Assembly: GCA_002437285.1 (NCBI GenBank) | Contig: DJOV01000118.1 | Span: forward strand, 2,475-23,305 | DNA from: Prevotella sp. UBA6429 | GTDB lineage: Bacteria > Bacteroidota > Bacteroidia > Bacteroidales > Bacteroidaceae | Direction of reading: 5' to 3' | Length of the DNA: 20,831 bases | Part shown: positions 7,766 to 14,884 of the stretch, piece after piece | Layout of the letters: each line of letters opens with the position of its first letter | Position numbering within the stretch: the first letter of the stretch is position 1 | Notes under the pieces: generated by a model | Databases searched by the model: none | What the model saw: only the letters and a program-made list of their open reading frames with translations | Told to the model about the DNA's origin: nothing | Position numbers and translations under genes: made by a program

Positions 7766-7814
7766 TGCAGCGGATTAAACCAAACGATTTTGTGGCCTTT
7801 GGGGCGCCTGCACT
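7753..7814 (+). promoter_or_regulatory. Candidate -1 programmed ribosomal frameshift site in the CHAT gene
   Basis: In the 0 frame the codons read gaA-AAA-AAC, so 7753-7759 is a canonical X XXY YYZ slippery heptamer, A AAA AAC. A slip of -1 continues with CAA at 7759-7761, passes the 0-frame TAG, and enters the downstream frame, giving one 840-residue TPR-CHAT protein. Five bases after the heptamer, 7764-7770 (AGTGCAG) can pair with 7808-7814 (CTGCACT), and a 5-bp inner stem joins 7780-7784 and 7798-7802. No clear Shine-Dalgarno-like stimulator is seen upstream. A lost A in the seven-A run (mutation or sequencing error) or transcript slippage would give the same split. Confidence 0.55.
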
Positions 7815-8580
7815 CAATCTGCCGGTGGATAAAATGACTATAAGCACATTGGCGTGCGCACAGACCGGAAGAGAGGACTATCTTCAGTCCTATCGTTTCA
7901 GGGGCGAGATGCTAAGAGGCGACTGGCAAGACCTTCCGGGCACACGCCGTGAAGTGAAAACAATTCTGGAACGCATGTGTCTCAAGGGCGTCCATGCCAC
8001 AGCTTACTTGGGAGAAGACGCACGTGAAGAAAACTTCAAGGCGCTCAGCGGCCATTCGCCCCGCATCCTCCATGTGGCCACCCATGGATTTGCCATCACC
8101 GACCAAAAGCAGTATGACAATAGTGCCTTTGCTCGCATGGTCTCCAGTGTAAGTGCCAACAACGACTATATGCTTTGGTCAGGTCTGGTGTTGGCGGGCG
8201 GCAATGCAGCGTGGCGCGGCGACACCATTCCCGACGGCGTGGAAGACGGCATCCTCACGGCCGAGGAGATCGCCCGCCTCGACCTTTCGGGCACCGATCT
8301 GGTGGTGCTGTCGGCTTGTGGCACGGCTCTGGGACATGTGAGCCCGTATGAGGGCGTGTGGGGTTTGCGGCGGGCCTTCAAGCAGGCTGGCGCGAAGGCT
8401 GTCCTGATGACGTTATGGAAGGTGTCAGACGACATCACGGCTCTCTTCATGGAGCGGTTCTACAAGCATCTCCTCGCCGGCAAGACCATCCGCCAATCGG
8501 TGAAGCTGTCACAAGACTATCTCATCGCCCACGGCGCCTCCGACCCCTTCTACTGGGCCCCGTTCGTGGTGATGGACTGA
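7765..8580 (+). CDS. CHAT-domain protease, -1-frame part with catalytic His/Cys
   Basis: This frame carries the catalytic half of the CHAT domain. His107 lies in LHVATHGF and Cys185 in VVLSACGTALG, the family's dyad. The surrounding GILTAEEIARLDLSGTDLV, GVWGLRRAFKQAGAKAVLMT and the C-terminal DPFYWAPFVVMD are textbook CHAT sequence. The first possible start is GTG 7765, overlapping the previous stop by one base (TAGTG). That product would lack the signal peptide, the TPRs and the first CHAT strands, so expression as a fusion by frameshifting is more sensible. In the fused protein the dyad would be H676 and C754. The 3' part from about 8160 is clearly more GC-rich than the rest of the gene. 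Confidence 0.85.
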   Translation: MQRIKPNDFVAFGAPALNLPVDKMTISTLACAQTGREDYLQSYRFRGEMLRGDWQDLPGTRREVKTILERMCLKGVHATAYLGEDAREENFKALSGHSPRILHVATHGFAITDQKQYDNSAFARMVSSVSANNDYMLWSGLVLAGGNAAWRGDTIPDGVEDGILTAEEIARLDLSGTDLVVLSACGTALGHVSPYEGVWGLRRAFKQAGAKAVLMTLWKVSDDITALFMERFYKHLLAGKTIRQSVKLSQDYLIAHGASDPFYWAPFVVMD

Positions 8581-8698
8581 CGACGGGATGACAAAAAGCT
8601 ATTCACTATGCATATTTGTGGTAATTTACAGCACTCACCATTATGTGTCCGCATGTTCTTCCGCTTCTGAAATCAGAGCAAAAAACATTCGCTTTCCG
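8581..8698. other. Intergenic spacer after the CHAT gene
   Basis: The stretch between the CHAT stop and the LicD promoter is AT-rich and holds no ORF of note. I see no hairpin followed by T residues, so the caspase operon may end by another mechanism or read through into the phosphonate operon. Confidence 0.4.
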
Positions 8699-8729
8699 TT
8701 TGCCATGCCACATTAATTATGTAATTTTG
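8699..8729 (+). promoter_or_regulatory. Bacteroidetes-type promoter of the phosphonate operon
   Basis: TTTG at 8699-8702, 19 bases, then TAATTTTG at 8722-8729: a full match to the Bacteroidetes consensus TTTG-N19-TAnnTTTG. The LicD start (8744) is only 14 bases past the box, so the leader is very short. Confidence 0.7.
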
Positions 8730-8743
8730 CCTACATAAATAAT

Positions 8744-9706
8744 ATGTACAAGATGCCAGAACAGACAAAGACGCCCTTCAACATGGACGAAGAGGTGCGC
8801 AGCAGCTACACCGTGAGCGCGGAGATGAAGCAGGTGTGGGCGGTGGAGCTCGACCTCATCTCCCATTTTCTCGACTACTGCCAGGCCCATGGCTTGCTCT
8901 GCTGGGCCGAGGGCGGCACGCTGCTGGGAGCCGTGCGTCACAAGGGCTTCATCCCCTGGGACGACGACGTGGACCTCATCATGCCGCGCACCGACTATGA
9001 CCGTATGTGCCAGGAGATTGGCAACGACGGGCTGGAGGAGCCTTACTTCCTGCAGTCGGCTTACACCGATGTCGACTACCACCGCGGCCACGCCCAGTTT
9101 CGGCGCAGCGACACGGCGGCCATCCGCCCGTCTGACTGTTTCCAGCCTTTCAACCAGGGCATCTTCATCGACATCTTCCCGCTCGATGCCGTGCCCGATG
9201 ACCAGGAAGCCGTCGAAAAGGCGTATCGCAAGACCCACCGCATACTGAAGTTTCTCAAGGCCAAGAACACACACTGCCTGTCGTCGGGCCGCCTGACACT
9301 CATCTTCCGCAAGCTCAAGGCTCGTCACTGCGTGCGGAGACACGGTTGGCTATACTATTACCGACAGGTCGACGACGCCATGCGACAACTGGCTGACCTG
9401 CCCGGCTCACGCCTGGGCGAGGTCATCATGAACACTCGCCTGCAGTGGGACCGCCATGTGTTTGACGAGACGGTGTGGCTGCCTTTCGAGAACATCCGCG
9501 TGCCGGCACCCAAGGACTATGATGCCTTCCTGCGCGGCGAGTTTGGCGATGACTACATGACACCACGGCAGGAGCCCAACATGCACGGCCAGGTGGTCTT
9601 CGACACGCGGCGCAGCTACCGCGAGGTGCTGCCCGAGGTGCGGCGCCGCTACCGCCTCTCAGCACTGTCGCGCCTCGTCAGCAAGATTGCCGGCAAGCGC
9701 AAGTGA
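8744..9706 (+). CDS. LicD-family phosphotransferase (candidate AEP/phosphocholine transferase)
   Basis: This 320-residue LicD-family protein has a nucleotidyltransferase-fold signature at about 57-77: GGTLLGAVRHKGFIPWDDD, with the paired acidic residues (DDDVD) that bind metal. A second acidic cluster, GIFIDIFPLDAVPD, lies near 141-154. LicD enzymes move phosphocholine from CDP-choline onto glycans. Here the downstream genes make AEP and a CMP-activated form, so transfer of AEP to a lipopolysaccharide, capsule or glycoprotein is the likely role (inference from context). Two further ATG codons (8753, 8783) are possible starts. It heads the phosphonate operon, with 47 bases to aepY. No membrane segment is seen, so it should be cytoplasmic. 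Confidence 0.85.
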   Translation: MYKMPEQTKTPFNMDEEVRSSYTVSAEMKQVWAVELDLISHFLDYCQAHGLLCWAEGGTLLGAVRHKGFIPWDDDVDLIMPRTDYDRMCQEIGNDGLEEPYFLQSAYTDVDYHRGHAQFRRSDTAAIRPSDCFQPFNQGIFIDIFPLDAVPDDQEAVEKAYRKTHRILKFLKAKNTHCLSSGRLTLIFRKLKARHCVRRHGWLYYYRQVDDAMRQLADLPGSRLGEVIMNTRLQWDRHVFDETVWLPFENIRVPAPKDYDAFLRGEFGDDYMTPRQEPNMHGQVVFDTRRSYREVLPEVRRRYRLSALSRLVSKIAGKRK

Positions 9707-9753
9707 CGGCTCCGCCCCCACCCTTCCCATCCGAAACAACAAAAAAAAGAACC

Positions 9754-10881
9754 ATGATACAACCCGAAAGATTCTACCAGGCACTGGCCCACGAGGACAT
9801 CACGTTCTACGCTGGCGTGCCCGACTCGCTGCTCAAGAACCTATGTGCCTACATCACCGACCACGCCGACCCGCGCAACAACATCATCGCGGCCAACGAG
9901 GGTGGCGCTGTGGGCCTGGCCGCCGGTTACCACCTGGCCACCGGCAAGACGCCCGCCGTCTACATGCAAAACTCGGGCGAGGGCAATGTCGTCAACCCGC
10001 TGATGTCGCTCACCGACCGCGACGTCTACCACATGCCGGTGCTCCTCATCATAGGCTGGCGAGGAGAGCCCGGTGTGCACGACGAGCCACAGCACGTGAA
10101 GCAGGGCAAGGTGACGCTGCCCCTGCTCGACGCCATGGGCATCGAGCACGCCATCCTCTCATCCGATGAGGAGGAGGCGGCCACACAGGTGGGCCACGCC
10201 GCCGAGCGCATGCGCGCCACGGGTGAGGCATACGCCCTGGTGATCCGAAAGGGCACCTTCGCCGACTACAAGCTCCAGACGACCGTGGCCGACGAGTCGG
10301 CGCTCACGCGCGAACAGGCCATACAGATGGTGGCCGGCTCCATGGACGACCGCGCAGTGGTGGTGTCAACAACAGGCAAGATCAGCCGCGAGCTCTTCGA
10401 GTATCGCGCGGCTGAGCACCAGGGACACGAGCGCGACTTCCTCACCGTGGGCTCGATGGGACACGCCTCGCAGATCGCTCTCGGCATAGCCCTGCACCAG
10501 GAGGACCGACCGGTCTATTGCTTCGACGGCGACGGAGCGGTCATCATGCACATGGGCGCACTGGCCATCAGCGGCAGCATGGCACCCGACAACTTCTACC
10601 ACATACTCTTCAACAACGGTGTGCACGACTCCGTGGGCGGACAGCCCACCGTGGGCTACCGGATAGACCTGCCCGAGATAGCCGCCGCCTGCGGATACAA
10701 GACGGTGCTCAGCGTAGACAACGCCGATGACCTCAGTGAGGTGCTCGACAACCTCACCGACAACGAGGCGCCGCTCTTCCTCGAGATCAAGGTGAAGAAA
10801 GGCGCACGCGCCGACCTCGGCCGACCCACCACCACGCCTGAGGAGAACAAGCGCGCGCTCATGGACTTCCTGCGACACTGA
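9754..10881 (+). CDS. aepY: Phosphonopyruvate decarboxylase
   Basis: This 375-residue thiamine diphosphate enzyme converts phosphonopyruvate to phosphonoacetaldehyde and CO2, the committing step of AEP synthesis. The start is ATG 9754 (MIQPERFYQAL); the longer open frame from 9703 adds a proline-rich stretch that is not family-like. The N-terminal pyrimidine-binding half has GVPDSLLKNLCAYI and the catalytic Glu49 in AANEGGAVGLAAGY. The C-terminal pyrophosphate-binding half has GDG at 259-261 and the metal-binding Asn at about 287 in FNNGVHDSVGGQ, both intact. The distinctive GWRGEPGVHDEPQH segment is characteristic of AepY. Genes on both sides are the matching pathway steps. Confidence 0.93.
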   Translation: MIQPERFYQALAHEDITFYAGVPDSLLKNLCAYITDHADPRNNIIAANEGGAVGLAAGYHLATGKTPAVYMQNSGEGNVVNPLMSLTDRDVYHMPVLLIIGWRGEPGVHDEPQHVKQGKVTLPLLDAMGIEHAILSSDEEEAATQVGHAAERMRATGEAYALVIRKGTFADYKLQTTVADESALTREQAIQMVAGSMDDRAVVVSTTGKISRELFEYRAAEHQGHERDFLTVGSMGHASQIALGIALHQEDRPVYCFDGDGAVIMHMGALAISGSMAPDNFYHILFNNGVHDSVGGQPTVGYRIDLPEIAAACGYKTVLSVDNADDLSEVLDNLTDNEAPLFLEIKVKKGARADLGRPTTTPEENKRALMDFLRH

Positions 10882-10937
10882 GCGACTACGCACACGCACA
10901 ACATTCCATAACCTTTATAATAATATTGTATAGCCAC

Positions 10938-12071
10938 ATGACTCACATCAAACGTAACATACTGCTCAATCCCGGACCCGCCACCACCACCGACACGGTG
11001 AAGATGGCACAGGTGGTGCCCGACATCTGCCCACGCGAGAAAGACTTCGCGGGCCTCATGCAGGGCCTGCGCGACAACTGCGTCAAGATGGCGCATGGCG
11101 ACCTGGAGAAGGACACGGCCGTGCTCTTCTGCGGCTCGGGCACCATCAACATCGACATCTGCCTCAACTCGCTCCTGCCGGAGGGCAAGCGCGCACTCAT
11201 CGTCAACAATGGCGCCTACTCATCACGCGCCGTCGAGGTGTGCCAGTATTACGGATTGCCACACATCGACCTGCGCTCGTCAGTCTTCGAGCGGCCCTCG
11301 CTCGACGACGTGGCACGCACGCTCGACGAGAACCCTGACATCGCACTCGTCTACACCACGCACCATGAGACGGGAACAGGCATCCTCAACCCCATCCGCG
11401 AGATAGGTGCCCTGGCCCACAAGCATGGAGCCACCTTTGTGGTCGACACCACATCGAGCCTCGGCATGGTGCCCTTCGACCTACACCAGGACAATGTGGA
11501 CTTCTGCATGGCGTCGGCACAAAAGGGACTCATGGCCATGTCGGGACTGAGCTTCATCGTGGGCAGCCGCGAACTCATCGAGCGCTCGAAGGATTATCCC
11601 AAGCGCTCTTACTACTGCAACCTCTTCCTGCAGTATGACTTCTTCGAGAAGACGGGGCAGATGCACTTCACACCGCCCGTGCAGACCATCTATGCCGCCA
11701 TCGAGGCTTTCAAGGAGTATTGGGCCGAGGGCGAGGAGGCCAAGTTTGCACGGCACCACCGCACCTTCGAGGCCATACACAGGGGCTTGGAGGAACTGGG
11801 ACTGCGCGATGTCATCCGCCGCGACATACAGTCGGGGCTGGTGGTGTCGGTGAGATACCCCGACGATCCGCACTGGGACTTCGACCGGGTGCACGACTAC
11901 TGCTACGACCGGGGCTTCACCATCTATCCGGGCAAGATCTCGACCACCAACACCTTCAGGCTCTGCTCGCTCGGCACCATCGACGTGGCGGACATCGAGG
12001 CTTTCTTCCGCGTCTTCAAGGAGGCGCTGCAACACGAAAACATACAAATACCCGCACACTACAATGATTAA
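10938..12071 (+). CDS. phnW: 2-aminoethylphosphonate-pyruvate transaminase
   Basis: This 377-residue PLP-dependent class V aminotransferase (also called aepZ) interconverts phosphonoacetaldehyde and AEP, with alanine/pyruvate as amino partner. Beside aepY the direction should be AEP synthesis. The N-terminus NILLNPGPATTTDTVKMAQ is the family hallmark. GSGTINIDICLNSLL contacts the cofactor phosphate, VVDTTSSLG carries the PLP aspartate, and Lys196 in SAQKGLMAMSGLSF is the Schiff-base lysine. ATG 10938 (MTHIKRN) is preferred over an upstream TTG at 10926. A 56-base AT-rich gap follows aepY, and the last 8 bases overlap the cytidylyltransferase gene, so the two are probably coupled. Confidence 0.93.
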   Translation: MTHIKRNILLNPGPATTTDTVKMAQVVPDICPREKDFAGLMQGLRDNCVKMAHGDLEKDTAVLFCGSGTINIDICLNSLLPEGKRALIVNNGAYSSRAVEVCQYYGLPHIDLRSSVFERPSLDDVARTLDENPDIALVYTTHHETGTGILNPIREIGALAHKHGATFVVDTTSSLGMVPFDLHQDNVDFCMASAQKGLMAMSGLSFIVGSRELIERSKDYPKRSYYCNLFLQYDFFEKTGQMHFTPPVQTIYAAIEAFKEYWAEGEEAKFARHHRTFEAIHRGLEELGLRDVIRRDIQSGLVVSVRYPDDPHWDFDRVHDYCYDRGFTIYPGKISTTNTFRLCSLGTIDVADIEAFFRVFKEALQHENIQIPAHYND

Positions 12072-12783
12072 GACTGCCGTCATCATGGCTGCCGGACTGG
12101 GCAGCCGCTTCGGCCACATGACAGAGACCATGCCCAAAGGCTTCATCGAGTGTGGCGGACAGTCGATGGTGGTGCGATCCATTGAGACGCTGCTCAGCTG
12201 CGGCGTCGAGCGCATCGTCATCGGCACGGGTTACAAGCGTGAGGCCTACGAGGCCTTGAAGGCACGCTACCCGCAGATCGAATGTGTCTACTCGCCGCGC
12301 TACGCCGAGACCAACAGCATGTACACACTGTGGAACTGCCGTGAGGCCATCGGGACGGACGACTTCCTACTGCTCGAGTCGGACATCATCTACAGCCGCA
12401 ACGCACTCACGGAGCTCATCAGCGACGAGCACCCCGACATCATGCTCATCACACCTGTCACCAAGTTTCAGGACCAATACTACGTGGAGTATGACGCCGA
12501 GGGCACGCTGACGCGATGCTCCACCGACCGCACGGCCATCGATGCCAAGGGGGAACTCGTGGGCATACACAAGCTCTCGGGCGCGTTCTTCAAGAAGATG
12601 TGTGCCGACTACGCCACCATCGTCGAGGAGAAGCCCAAGCTCGGCTACGAGTATGAGCTGCTCCACATGTCGCAGGCCGTGAGCCCTGTCTATGTGCTCA
12701 ACGCCCATGACGTGAGCTGGTATGAGATTGATGATGAGCAAGACCTCCACTATGCGGAGGAGCACGTGGTAAACCGACTGTGA
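12064..12783 (+). CDS. LicC/PntC-type nucleotidyltransferase, probable CTP:2-aminoethylphosphonate cytidylyltransferase
   Basis: This 239-residue protein has the nucleotidyltransferase fold. The nucleotide-binding loop MAAGLGSRFGHMTETMPKGF lies at about 9-28, a metal-site region LLLESDIIYS at about 100-109, and a C-terminal WYEIDDEQDLHYAEEH typical of LicC-like CTP:phosphocholine cytidylyltransferases. Between an AEP transaminase and (upstream) a LicD-family transferase, the best substrate guess is AEP, giving CMP-AEP as PntC does. Phosphocholine or a sugar phosphate cannot be excluded. In some phosphonate loci this domain is fused to PEP mutase or the transaminase; here it stands alone. Its TGA overlaps the next ATG (TGATG at 12781-12785). 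Confidence 0.85.
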   Translation: MIKTAVIMAAGLGSRFGHMTETMPKGFIECGGQSMVVRSIETLLSCGVERIVIGTGYKREAYEALKARYPQIECVYSPRYAETNSMYTLWNCREAIGTDDFLLLESDIIYSRNALTELISDEHPDIMLITPVTKFQDQYYVEYDAEGTLTRCSTDRTAIDAKGELVGIHKLSGAFFKKMCADYATIVEEKPKLGYEYELLHMSQAVSPVYVLNAHDVSWYEIDDEQDLHYAEEHVVNRL

Positions 12784-13292
12784 TGAGCGACGACAGACAA
12801 CAACTCCTGGCCCGCCTCATGCGGGCCATGGTGGCCTATGACCGGGGCGACGTGCCCCGTGTGCAGCACTTCGTGAAGGTGCACGACTTCGCTCGCACCA
12901 TCGCGCTCCTGGAGGGCATGGCGCCCAGCGGGCGTTTCGTGCTCGAGGCTGCGGCCATCCTCCACGACGTGGGCATCCACGCCTCCGAGGCACGCTATGG
13001 CGACAGCGGTGGCAAGCACCAGGAGGAGCTCGGGCCTGCCGAGGCACGCAAGGTGCTGGCCGGGGTGGGTGGCTTCTCCCCTCATGAGGTGGAGCGCATC
13101 TGCTGGCTCATCGCCCATCACCACACCTACACGGGGGTGACGGCCCTCGACCACCGCATCCTGCTCGAGGCCGACTTCCTCGTCAACTCGTTTGAGGACC
13201 GCCTGTCGGCCGAGAGCATCGCCACCTTTCGCGACCGCGTGTTCCGCACACCATCGGGTCTCGCCCTGCTCAGCGACATGTGGGGGCAGTAG
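12783..13292 (+). CDS. HD-domain metal-dependent phosphohydrolase family protein
   Basis: This 169-residue cytoplasmic protein is a single HD domain. The expected metal ligands are present: His29/His34 in VQHFVKVHDFA, His61-Asp62 in AAAILHDVGIH, a His cluster in LIAHHHTYTG, and a late Asp in LLEADFLVN. ATG 12783 is preferred over the GTG at 12780. It is stop-start overlapped with the cytidylyltransferase gene and is the last gene of the phosphonate operon. The family is usually described as phosphohydrolases of unknown substrate. A role on a phosphonate intermediate, or as a PhnZ-like oxygenase, is possible from context but no specific signature shows it. Confidence 0.82.
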   Translation: MSDDRQQLLARLMRAMVAYDRGDVPRVQHFVKVHDFARTIALLEGMAPSGRFVLEAAAILHDVGIHASEARYGDSGGKHQEELGPAEARKVLAGVGGFSPHEVERICWLIAHHHTYTGVTALDHRILLEADFLVNSFEDRLSAESIATFRDRVFRTPSGLALLSDMWGQ

Positions 13293-13437
13293 CGTGGGCG
13301 GTCTTGACAGGTTTTTTCACGCTTTTCCATCCCACACCATTGAGAAGCCAACACCGTGACGGGGGCTGGCTATAAAAAATCATCAAAAAAACGGATTACT
13401 GTTCTATGGATGCCACACCAGCAGGGAAGAGTTGGCA
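13293..13437. other. Spacer between convergent genes
   Basis: This separates the convergent HD-domain and MFS genes. A weak 6-bp stem (13291-13296 with 13318-13323, large loop, then TTT) overlaps the HD stop codon and may help termination. A second imperfect stem near 13351-13374 is followed by A-rich rather than T-rich sequence. No coding ORF is apparent. Confidence 0.4.
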
Positions 13438-14604
13438 CTATTTCACCTTGATGCCGAAGGCACAGTAGGTGAGATAGACGGCACAGAGCAGGAGCACACA
13501 GATGCCGGCGGTGATGGTGCCGAAACTGTCAGTGGCCCACCCGATGAGCGGCGTCACGGCTCCGCCTCCCGCGACGGCCGTGATCATCAGTCCGTTGATG
13601 AGGTTGGCCTTCGCGGGATCACGCTGCACGGCCATGGAGAGGATGATGGGGAAGACGCAACTGCAAAGGAAGCCGATGAGCCCGATGAGGGAGAGGGTCA
13701 GCGTGGACGAGAACGAGCAGAAGGCAAGCGCCAGGATGACGGCGATGCACGACACGATGTTGACGCGGAAATAGACGGCAGCCGAAACCTTCGTCATGAG
13801 AAAGGCACCGAGGAAGGCTCCCACCGTACGACAGACGAAGTAGACCTGCTGGGCCATGCCTGCCTCGGCGAGGTCCCAGCCGAAGCGTTGGATGAGCACC
13901 TTGGAGGCGATGAAGTTGGTGCCGACATCGATGGCCACGGCGAAGAAGATGCCGAGGAAGAGCATGCGGATGGTCTTGTCGGACAGGATGCCGAAGGTGT
14001 CGCGCACAGTGACGGTGCTCTCCTGCCGCTCCTCGTGCGGTATGGGCGAGAGCATGAGCCAGAGGGCCGAAAGCAACGTGATGGCACCCAGCACGGGGAA
14101 GGCCAGATACCAGTTATGACGGTCGCCGTCTCCCAGCACGTTCACGGCGAAGAGCATGATCAGCGGTCCACAAAAGGAGGAGAGAGCCTTGACCACCTGG
14201 CCTGCCGTCAGACTGCTGGTGAGGAGCTTGCCCTCAGTGACGACGTTCTTGACCAGTGAGTTTTCGCTGACCTGCAGGATGGCGTTGCCGATACCGAGCG
14301 CAGCATAGCCCACCAGACAGGCCCAACTGGTGCCGACGAGGGGAACCAGCATGCCCACCATTGTCACCCCCATGCCGAGCAGGACGGTGCGCTTGCGGCC
14401 CCACTTGTTCATCCGGATGCCCACGGGCACGGAAAAAAGGAGAAACCACACGAAGACCATCGTGGGAAGGAAGCCGGCCATGGTATGGCTCCAGCCAAAG
14501 GCTTCGCGAGCGTAGTCGGACGAGACGCCAACGATGTCGCAGAAGCCCTGAATGAAAAAGGCAAAGAGAACTGCTCCGATGCAGGTGAGTTGTTTGGTTT
14601 TCAT
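13438..14604 (-). CDS. MFS-family permease, probable sugar transporter
   Basis: This 388-residue polytopic membrane protein has about 11-12 hydrophobic segments in the major facilitator pattern. After helix 2 comes the loop GIRMNKWGRKRTVLLG, the MFS motif A position. A charged central loop (PIPHEERQESTVTVRD) divides two six-helix halves. ATG 14604 (MKTKQLTCIGAVLFAFF) is chosen because it begins directly before helix 1; an open frame to 14880 would add about 92 non-membrane residues unlike any MFS N-terminus. The FIQGFCDIVGVSSDYA opening is reminiscent of fucose/glucose-type permeases. It is divergent from the GH30 glycosidase, suggesting uptake of a sugar that enzyme releases. Substrate is not known. 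Confidence 0.85.
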   Translation of the reverse strand: MKTKQLTCIGAVLFAFFIQGFCDIVGVSSDYAREAFGWSHTMAGFLPTMVFVWFLLFSVPVGIRMNKWGRKRTVLLGMGVTMVGMLVPLVGTSWACLVGYAALGIGNAILQVSENSLVKNVVTEGKLLTSSLTAGQVVKALSSFCGPLIMLFAVNVLGDGDRHNWYLAFPVLGAITLLSALWLMLSPIPHEERQESTVTVRDTFGILSDKTIRMLFLGIFFAVAIDVGTNFIASKVLIQRFGWDLAEAGMAQQVYFVCRTVGAFLGAFLMTKVSAAVYFRVNIVSCIAVILALAFCSFSSTLTLSLIGLIGFLCSCVFPIILSMAVQRDPAKANLINGLMITAVAGGGAVTPLIGWATDSFGTITAGICVLLLCAVYLTYCAFGIKVK

Positions 14605-14884
14605 GGATGATGACGTTTTTAGTTTATAGATTGTTTCTATATATGTATATACGTATACGCCTCCGCCAACACTTTGAGAAAAATGTGATTGTTGAATTGC
14701 AAAAGGCTTTTTCGCATGATGCGAGCGAGGAGACCCTTGGGGTGAATGTAAACCCCGACGCAAGGGTCTCATCTCGCCAAATTCGGGAAGAGCCTCACAA
14801 ATCGCCGAGTGAGTTCGATCGCCCTCATCATTATTTCCTGTTTGCGACATTCGCGGATGGCACCCGAGAAACTGAGCCAAAAGC
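14605..14884. other. Divergent intergenic region between MFS and GH30 genes
   Basis: About 360 bases separate the two divergent starts (14604 and 14966). The region contains an alternating pyrimidine-purine stretch (about 14639-14658, ATATATGTATATACGTATAC), a short hairpin TCGCATGATGCGA near 14712-14724, a longer composite hairpin (14725-14777), and the GH30 promoter. No clear TAnnTTTG box for the MFS gene is seen close to its start. A minus-strand TATATTTG at 14916-14923 lacks a well-spaced upstream element. Confidence 0.45.
14725..14777. repeat. Composite hairpin in the MFS-GH30 intergenic region
   Basis: A 10-bp perfect stem GAGACCCTTG (14730-14739) pairs with 14761-14770. It extends inward by GGGT/ACCC (14740-14743 with 14752-14755, four-base bulge GACG) and outward by GCGAG/CTCGC (14725-14729 with 14773-14777, two-base bulge). 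It lies upstream of the GH30 promoter, so it would be transcribed only in an MFS leader. It could be an operator, an attenuator or a dispersed palindromic repeat. Confidence 0.55.

Noticed and set aside
6059..8580. CHAT gene as a plain pseudogene
   Set aside because: Not favoured because both halves are otherwise intact, catalytic residues are kept, and the break falls at a canonical slippery heptamer in the right register. A lost A in the run remains possible and is noted in the finding.
13291..13326. Possible terminator after the HD-domain gene
   Set aside because: The stem is only 6 bp with a 21-base loop, includes the stop codon, and is followed by only three T; too weak to call.
13432..14259. 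Plus-strand frame (275 codons) opposite the MFS gene
   Set aside because: The product is a low-complexity Asp/Glu/Gly/His string opposite a clear 12-helix permease.
14605..14880. N-terminal extension of the MFS protein
   Set aside because: The extra 92 residues are hydrophilic, cross the composite hairpin, and are unlike any MFS N-terminus; ATG 14604 sits just before helix 1.
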